Shown here: positions 26,001-35,000 of the stretch, piece after piece
Position numbering within the stretch: position 1 is the first letter of the stretch
How the letters are laid out: each line of letters opens with the position of its first letter
Origin: Hanleya hanleyi
Lineage: Eukaryota; Mollusca; Polyplacophora; Lepidopleurida; Hanleyidae
Direction of reading: 5' to 3'
DNA: 64,000 nucleotides
NCBI GenBank assembly: GCA_036873755.1
Contig: JAVTVY010020284.1
Coordinates: 1 to 64,000, forward strand
Position numbers and translations under genes: made by a program
The notes under the pieces: generated by a model
Databases searched by the model: none
Seen by the model: the letters and a program-made list of their open reading frames with translations, nothing else
What the model was told of the DNA's origin: nothing

Positions 26001-29000
26001 GCTTTGCTTGCTGAACCTTGACTGTCGACCTGAATGAACATCCTGTGAGATTAAATTCCCTTATTTCTTCCCAGAGGGGAATGTCACTTGGGCAAAACAA
26101 ACAAGGCGATGAAATATTCAACACATTGCCTGGTTTTTACCCCTCAGCCCATCGGGCTGCGGGGTCTTGCAATCGGCATGTACGTCTGGTCGGCCGGCCG
26201 GACGGACGGACGGCCGTCTGTCAACAATTTTTTGTCCGGGCTAGATCTCAGTTACTATTTGACTGACAGTTCTGATACTCACAGTGAATATCCCTAGTAT
26301 CCCAGAGATGTGCACTGTCATGTTTATTCCGTGTTACGTCATTTCTTTACAGAGTTATGGCCCTTTGAAATTTCGCGTCACTAACTTTTGTCCGGGCTAG
26401 ATCTCAGTTACTATTTGACTGACAGCTCTGATACTCACAGTGAATATCCCTAGTATCCCAGACATGTGCACTGTCATGTTTATTTCGCGTTACGTCATTT
26501 CTTTACAGAGTTATGGCCCTTTGAAATTTTGCGTCACTAACTTTTGTCCGGGCTAGATCTCAGTTACTATTTGACCGACAGCTCTGATACTCACAGTGAA
26601 TATCCCTAGTATCCCAGACATGTGCACTGTCATGTTTATTTCGTGTTACGTCATTTCTTTACAGAGTTATGGCCCTTTGAAATTTTTCGTCACTAACTTT
26701 TGTCCGGGCTAGATCTCGGTTACTATTTGACTGACAGCTCTGATACTCACAGTGAATATCCCTAGTATCCCAGACATGTGCACTGTCATGTTTATTTCTT
26801 GTTACGTCATTTCTTAACAGAGTTATGGCCCTTTGAAATTTTCCGTCACTAACTTTTGTCCGGCCCAGATCTCAGTTACTATTTGACTGACAGCTCTGAT
26901 ACTCACAGTGAATATCCCTAGTATCCCAGACATGTGCACTGTCATGTTTATTTCGTGTTACGTCATTTCTGTACAGAGTTATGGCCCTTTGGAATTTTCC
27001 GTCACTAACTTTTGTCCGGGCTAGATCTCAGTTACAATTTGACTGACAGCTCTGATACTCACAGTGAATATCCCTAGTAACCCAGAGATGTGCACCGTCA
27101 TGTTTATTTTGTGTTACGTCATTTCTTTACAGAGTTATGGACAGATGTGCACTATTATGTTTATTTCGTGTTATTCCAGTTTATTACGACCCTGGATTAC
27201 TATTTACTACTTAACTGATACAGCCTTAGTAAAGGTGTTTAATATCCCCTATTTTAGCACTATTCGCTGGACATATTGTGCTGAGGGGTCAAAGCACCTT
27301 TTAGGTGCAGCCTCATGTTACAAATTCTCTTGAATATGGGCATATTCAGAGAGGTCATGGGGTCTTGAATGTGGTTTGGAATTCCTAAAACTAATTGTTT
27401 TTTACTAGGATAGACCCACTCTTTGTGATGGTACAGTTTTGTCAGATGAACCATGCCTAGGCATGATGATTATCATTAGTGATCATACAGAATCCATTTA
27501 TGAATTTAGAGGGTAATCACATGGCAGTGTGACTAACGTCACAAAACTTACGATGTAGGGTAGGCGTTAGGACTCTGACATGCACTGAGCTCTTGGAAAT
27601 CTCTCCACCCCAAGTTGAAATCCTGCCTATATTAAGATGGGCACGGCCCAAGTCAGAATCACGAGTGATTTTTATCAAAACCACCAGAAATTTTCATCAA
27701 AAGTAGGTCAGCTCAGAACTTGCTGGTAACAGCCCCTAATGCACCTTCATGCAAAAAATCAAGATTCTAATGTCAACGGTTCTCCTTATTTTGCGGACGA
27801 ACGGTCTCGGATGGACTCACTCACTGACTACTGGACAATTTGCAGATGGTAGCCTACTTCGTAGGAAAATTATTTAAAAACTTTTTTATCCCGAAAATTG
27901 ATTGAAGTTTTATAGTCATTGACTTAGTTGCAAATGGAGGGGTTCGATAAATAGAGGATTTTGCACAAGTGGCTACTAAATATAAAACTTACTCCACAAG
28001 TGTCATAACTTTCATATTAAATTGACACGAGTGTAAGATTCTGTTTATCACATAACTATTAATAATCACATGAGTAGTGTGACCTACGAAGTAGGGTGAG
28101 GAAGATGACTTGGGGGTCCAAGCGTAATGTTATAGGTCACCATGTTACATGAGTAACATGACCTACGAAGTAGGGTTCTCCTTATTTTGCCGATGAGAGG
28201 ATTCGGATGAACTGATTCACTCACTCATTACCGGACAATTTGCAAATGAGAGCCTACTTCGAAGGAAAATATAAGAGCAATAATTCAAAAGATTTTATCA
28301 TCAAATCTATCTCAAAATTAATTTCTTTGTTTCCTTCTCGGCGAAAAAAACGGCCCTGGACCAGGCGCACCGCATCCTTAAAATTTGCTGTATACGCGAA
28401 GTAGGTCAAATTTCATCAAAAGTTAGTCAGCTCAGAACTTGCTGGTAACAGTTCCCTAATGCACCTTCATGCCAAAAATCAAGGTTCTAATGTCAATGTT
28501 CAGTTCTCCTTATTTTGCCGATGAAAGGATTCGGATGAACTGACCATGCTTAAAATTTGCTGTATACGCGAAGCCGATATAGTTCCAAAACTTAACAGAG
28601 TTTGAGCAGAAGAAGCCAAGGAGCAAATTCCCCTAATAATTCGATCACCGGAAGTGCAACAAAAATGACTTATATCTGAAAATATTCTTCATGGCATCAT
28701 CTACAAGGTGTCACATTTTGTCATTATATGACTTTTCTTCAATTTGAATGAAGAATGGGAATGTTACCTATTCTCTGTGTTTGAATAACAAAGTTGAAAA
28801 GTGAACTGTACCCAGTCCTGCCAATGGCACAGATGAATAGTGATAGAGTGGCTATAGTATATATGAAATAAATGTTTTGGAAAAAAAAATAAAATAATGA
28901 ATAATGATATTATGGATAATATGCTCATAGTAATTTTCACATTGTGACCATACAGACTTTGAAAATATCTATGACTGTATTTGAGATCGCAAAATCTGTA

Positions 29001-32000
29001 TTTACCACATTATACACATATTAAAGCATCGTAATATGTGACAACTGTGGTAGCCATATTCAGTTAGCGCTGGTCTCCAGCCTTCATGCTACAGGAGGTA
29101 TCAGATCTGTGTATACACTGATTGAGGTATTATCAGAGGTTACTGATACCGTACAAGGATGTACCTCAATTATAATAATAAGTTGAATCGGGTATTTTGA
29201 ACCCATAGCATATCCCAGTTTTGATACGCATATCCCATTGGGATGGTATCACTCGCCTAAAATCTGACTTATGAGAACTGCATGTACATGTATGGTGCTC
29301 AAGGAGAATGAAGAATAAACCTGAAAGAGCACGGCCTGGGAAAGGTAAATCCATCACACAAGTATTAATAATTGAAAACTGAAAGTATCTTTAGCCCAAT
29401 TGATGCACACATGTACATAGTATCCAATCAAAGCATGTAATAACTCCAGTTCTGTGAAAGATTTGAGAAAAATACATGGAGAATGTAATAGCCATGAGCA
29501 GGGGTCAAAATTTGCATTATATTACATGCAGGACATGTCAGGCTAAAAATTGCAGATGTCCGGCAATTTTGCATGGTAGTTGCTGCTGTTTTATATAGTT
29601 AGCAGGACACTTTCTACAAATGTCCTGTTCAGTGCAAGTGCCAATTTCTACCCCTGCATGAGTGTATACTATATGCAGGGCTGCATGATCATGTTTGAAT
29701 CAGTGTTTCAATATCTGCTCAATCTCATTAAAATCAGATGATGTGCAAACCCGCTAATACTAATAGGATCTGACACCCTTGTAATATGGAGCGTGTTCAG
29801 TGACCTCGAGTGATCAAGCAGTGACTCCTGATGTGATTGGTCCAATCTATTTGAGGCAATACTCCCAGATGTAAGCTTTACTCATCACCTTGCGTCACTG
29901 GAGGTCATTGAATCTAGCTTGTTTGTGCAATAAATACTTGAACTTGACACAGGTCCGAGTTCAGCCTCCACGTCAATACAGGTCCAATTATATGGATCTA
30001 GTCTTACGGGTGTCCGACCTATTATCGTGCATTTTTCAAGGTTTATTTGGAATATATAAAAAAGTACTTCTCGAAATGACATAAAAACTGACACTATGAC
30101 TCAAGCTTGTCAGCCTTCTTCCATTATGAATTCCATCAATGACGTCACTCCCTTCTGCACGTGCGCAAGCTATCTTTAACTCGACTTTTCAGCTCAGTTC
30201 CCGCCGTGGACAGTACCAGTTATCGGACACCCATCTTGAACAAAAAATTGACGTTGAAGTGCACTGTATTTTCAAGTTTTGTGCATGCATCATTAGCTGG
30301 AGTTCTGTCGTTTCAGATGATATGATCGTTGTTCAATTTCTATATGTATTTTCTTGAGAGATCGGGAAGACAAGGTGGTAGATCGAATTTCGCACCCCCG
30401 CCACAACACGAGAAATTTCGAATTTTGATGAAAACAAAAATGTTAGTTTAAATTTTTTTACTTTCATATGGCTACCTATAATTCTATATTTTGCATATAC
30501 AATTAAAAAAGATCTCGCCTTTGTTCCGACATATTAATATTGCATTGTCATCATGAGCACAACACGTACGCACGAGATGCGTGTCCGATAACTGACCTGT
30601 CCGATAACTGTTCCGACACCTGTACTACATGTAGCAGGCTAGCCTACATGTACTAGCTAAATAATATATAGCCCTCACGAGTATGAGGGCTATATGTCGG
30701 CCCCAGTCACCTCCAGCGAGGGTTTTAGATAATTTTATTACGAATCACCCACCTCTGAAACTGCCGTACATCTAATCTCTATCCCCTCCTGAGCACTATT
30801 TTAAAATCTTGCTCACAATAGTGCGCAATATCGCCGTCTGAATTTTCCAGTCGAAAACTTCAAGTCTCTACGCGCCATGTTGGTGACGTCACGGTATGGC
30901 CGTTTGCATTTGAACATGGCGCGTTTAAAGTGGAAGTTGTCGACTGGAAAATTCAGACGGCGATATATTCGTTACTATTTCACAATAGTGCGCAAGATTT
31001 TAAAATAGTGCTCAGGAGGGGATAGAGATTAGATGTACGGCAGTTTCAGAGGTGGGTCATTCGTAATAAAATTATCTAAAACCCTCGCTGGAGGTGACTG
31101 GGGCCGACCTATAGCCCTCATACTCTTGAGGGCTATATATTATTTAGCTAACATGTACATGCATGTATTCCCCAACCTGTTAGCACATATATGGATGTAT
31201 ATGACAAGGCCATATCAACCGCTTGTGCTGATCTATGAATTAGTTTGTTTGTTGTTTTTTTCCAGTTAAGCCCTGGACAGACCACTGTGCATTTATTTGC
31301 CATACGAACACGCATTTACAATAATGTCTTGCCCACGTTAAATGTCCCACAGTTTGATGGTGCATTGTGGGATACTTACCAAGTCCCTAGTCTTTTGGAA
31401 ATTTCGTGGAATCATCATCGTCTTCAGAAGCCTCTTTCTCCCTTCTAGGACATGTTCACATCGGCAAAACTGCCTCCCATAAGGCCAAGCCACTCTGACA
31501 TACTTCTTCCTCGCTCTACTATTCAAGTACGCAGGAAATTACACATTTATTCAACATTAAAGCCCACAAAATTTCTGTCACCTCGCGTAAAAAACCGCGG
31601 AATAGGTTCCGCAAAATTCGTCACGTGTGTTTATTCCGGTTCAACGGATCAATCTGACACACTTTGTACTGTATATCGAGAATAAATGTACGATGCGGAC
31701 AGTATCATAATGCTTTATAATCATAAAAAGTGCTCCTAGTATGCATACAGGGAAAAAAAGCTAGAATACAATCGAAACTATAATGGGATTTCCATATTTT
31801 ACAATTTCCGCTTCGATTCCCACTTTTGGACACTTGCAAGAATTTGTATTTTCACCAGGAGAGCTAGACAAGGGAGACTATAAAATGACAGATTTCTTCC
31901 AACTTCGTCAACAAAATGAATTCCCTTCTTGTGCGCAATTTTTCGACTATTTCAGTTCATTTCGTCCATAGAATTGCTTAACCAAATGCACTGCCAACTT

Positions 32001-35000
32001 CAACTTGACTGGCGATAATGTGTTCGTCGCTTTAAATTCAATTCATACGTCATATTGCATTCACTTACAGTCCCCTGAAATCACTTGAGATCGGATTTTC
32101 GCAAACTCTATGAAATAAACATAAATTTACGAGAAGCACCACTCACTTTAATAAAATACAGTTTACATGTTTTTGTTGAAGCCAAATTATAACATGTTTT
32201 ATGCAATACAAATTGCGCACAAGATTGTTTTACAACACCATGTGTAAAGCTCTTCGGCTATGGTCACGTGACCATCAGCGAAGTCCCATAGGCTGCATTT
32301 GGCTGGATTCTATCTCAGTATTAGTTTGCTCGAGTGTGAAAGGCTGTATAATAAGCTTGTACTGTCCAATTGCATACTGCTTAAAAAATGCATTGCCTCC
32401 AGCCTTGAGTTACTTGAGTAGTTGTCATGTACTGAGATCGTCTTACTAAGCCTATCAGGCATGGGCCATTAATAACTGTATCGGGCCTGACCATTAGTAA
32501 CCCTATCAGACCTGGACCATTAATAACTCTATCGGGCCTGACCATTAGTAACCCTATCAGACCTGGACCATTAATAACTCTATCGGGCCTGACCATTAGT
32601 AACCCTATCAGACCTGGACCATTAATAACTCTATTGGGCCTGGGACATTCATAACCCTATCGGTCCTGGGCCATTAGTAACATATCAGGCCTGGGCTATT
32701 AATACCCCTATCAAGACTGGTTCATTAGTAACCCTGTCAGGCCTGGGACATTGATAACCCTATCGTGCCTGGGCCATTAGTAACCCTGTCAGGCCTGGGA
32801 CATTGATAACCCTATCGTGCCTGGGCCATTAGTAACCCTGTCAGGCCTGGATCATAGTTAACCCTATCAGGCCTGGATCATAATTAACCCTATCATGCCT
32901 GGGCCATTGATAACCCTATCGCGTGCGTGGGCCATTAGTAACCCTATCAGGCCTGGATCATAATTATGCCCCCCCTCTAACTAGAGGGGGGGCATATAGC
33001 GATCGCTTTGTCCGTCCGTCTGTCCGTCTGTCCATCCGTCTGTCCGTCCGAATTTCTTGTCCGGGCAATATCTCGGTTAATATTTGATGGACAGGATCGA
33101 AACTTGCATGGAATGTGGCCAGTGGCTCGTAGTTGTGCAGCGTGGAGTTTTTTCCGAGTTCCGGTATAATTTTCAAGAGTTAAGGCCCTTTTCTGAAATC
33201 TCTGTGAATGGGACTTGTCCGGGCTGGATCTCGGTTAATATTGTATGGACAAGTATGAAATTTGCATGATATGTGGTCAATGACCCACAGTTGTGCAGCG
33301 TAAAGTTTCTCCACGTTTCGCTTATATTTTCAAGAGTTATGGCCCTTTGTTCCTGAATTCTCCGTGAATTGGGACTTGTCCGGGCTGGATCTCGGTTAAT
33401 ATTGTATATACAATTATGAAATTTGCAGGATGTGTGGTCAGTGCCCTGTAGTTGTGCAGCGTGAATTTTCTCCGCGTTTTGCATATATTTTCAAGAGTTA
33501 TGGCCCTTTTTTCTTCAAATCTTTGTGAATTGGAACTTGTCCGGGCTGGATCTCGGTGAATATTGTATGAACAATTATGAAATTTGCAGGATGTGTGATC
33601 AGTGCCCTGTAGTTGTGCAGCGTGAATTTTCTTCGCGTTTCCCTTATATTTTCAAGAGTTATGGCCCTTTTTTCTTCAAATCTTTGTGAATTGGAACTTG
33701 TCCGGGATGGATCTCGGTCAATATTGTATGAACAATTATGAAATTTGCAGGATATGTGATCAGTGCCCTGTAGTTGTGCAGCGTGAAGTCTCTCCGCGTT
33801 TCGCCTATATTTTCAAGAGTTATGGCTCTTTTTTCTTCAAATCTTTGTGAACTGGAACTTGTCCGGGCTGGATCTCGGTGAATATTGTATGAACAATTAT
33901 GAAATTTGCAGGATATGTGATCAGTGCCCTGTAGTTGTGCAGCGTGAAGTTTCTCCGCGTTTCGCCTATATTTTCAAGAGTTATGGCCCTTTTTCTTCAA
34001 ATCTTTGTGAATTGGAACTTGTCCGGGCTGGATCTCGGTGAATATTATATGAACAATTATGAAATTTGCAGGATATGTGATCAGTGCCCTGTAGTTGTGC
34101 AGCGTGAAGTTTCTCCACATTTCGCCTATATTTTCAAGAGTTATGGCCCTTTTTACTTCAAATCTTTGTGAATTGGGATTTGTAGGGCTGGATCTTGGTT
34201 AATATTGTATGAACAAGTATGAAATACGCATGATATGTGGTCAGTGACCCATAGGTGTGTAGCGTGAAGTTTCTCTGTTTTCGGTTATATTTTCAAGAGT
34301 TATGGCCCTTTGTTTAAACCTAAGTGAATGGGATATATTTATTTGTCCAAGCTGGATCTCAGTCCATAACTGATTTGAACCAGAAAAATGGCTATATTAT
34401 ATGTTATTCTACATTCCAAAGCAGACAACATAGGTCCTGAAGTATGAAATTGCCCCAAAAACAGTGAATTGGGTACAAAATTCACTGATCGCTTTATAAT
34501 TTCACCACAATATACTCCCAAGGAATGTAGGTCTCATAACCAGGTCATATTTTCGGATTTGGCGAAAGCCCTGGCGACCATCTTGCATCGAAGCATCGTA
34601 TTATCACTTGTTGCTTGATATTTGGAATATGTATTATGTGAGACATGGCAAAAAAGTGACTGAAACAGAATTTTTATAATTATCCAAATTAGGCCTCCGC
34701 CAACCAATAAAGAACAGAACAATGGCGGGGGCAGTGTCGGATTAAAGTGGAAGGGGGGGGGGCATACAATTGAGCAATCTCTGATTGCTTCCTTCCTGTG
34801 TTAACCCTATCATGCCTGGGCCATTGATAACCCTATCGTGCCTGGGCCATTAGTAACCCTGTCAGGCCTGGATCATAGTTAACCCTATCAGGCCTGGATC
34901 ATAATTAACCCTATCAGGCCTGGGACATTGATAACCCTATCGTGCGTGGGCCATTAGTAACCCTGTCAGGCCTGGATCATAGTTAACCCTATCAGGCCTG

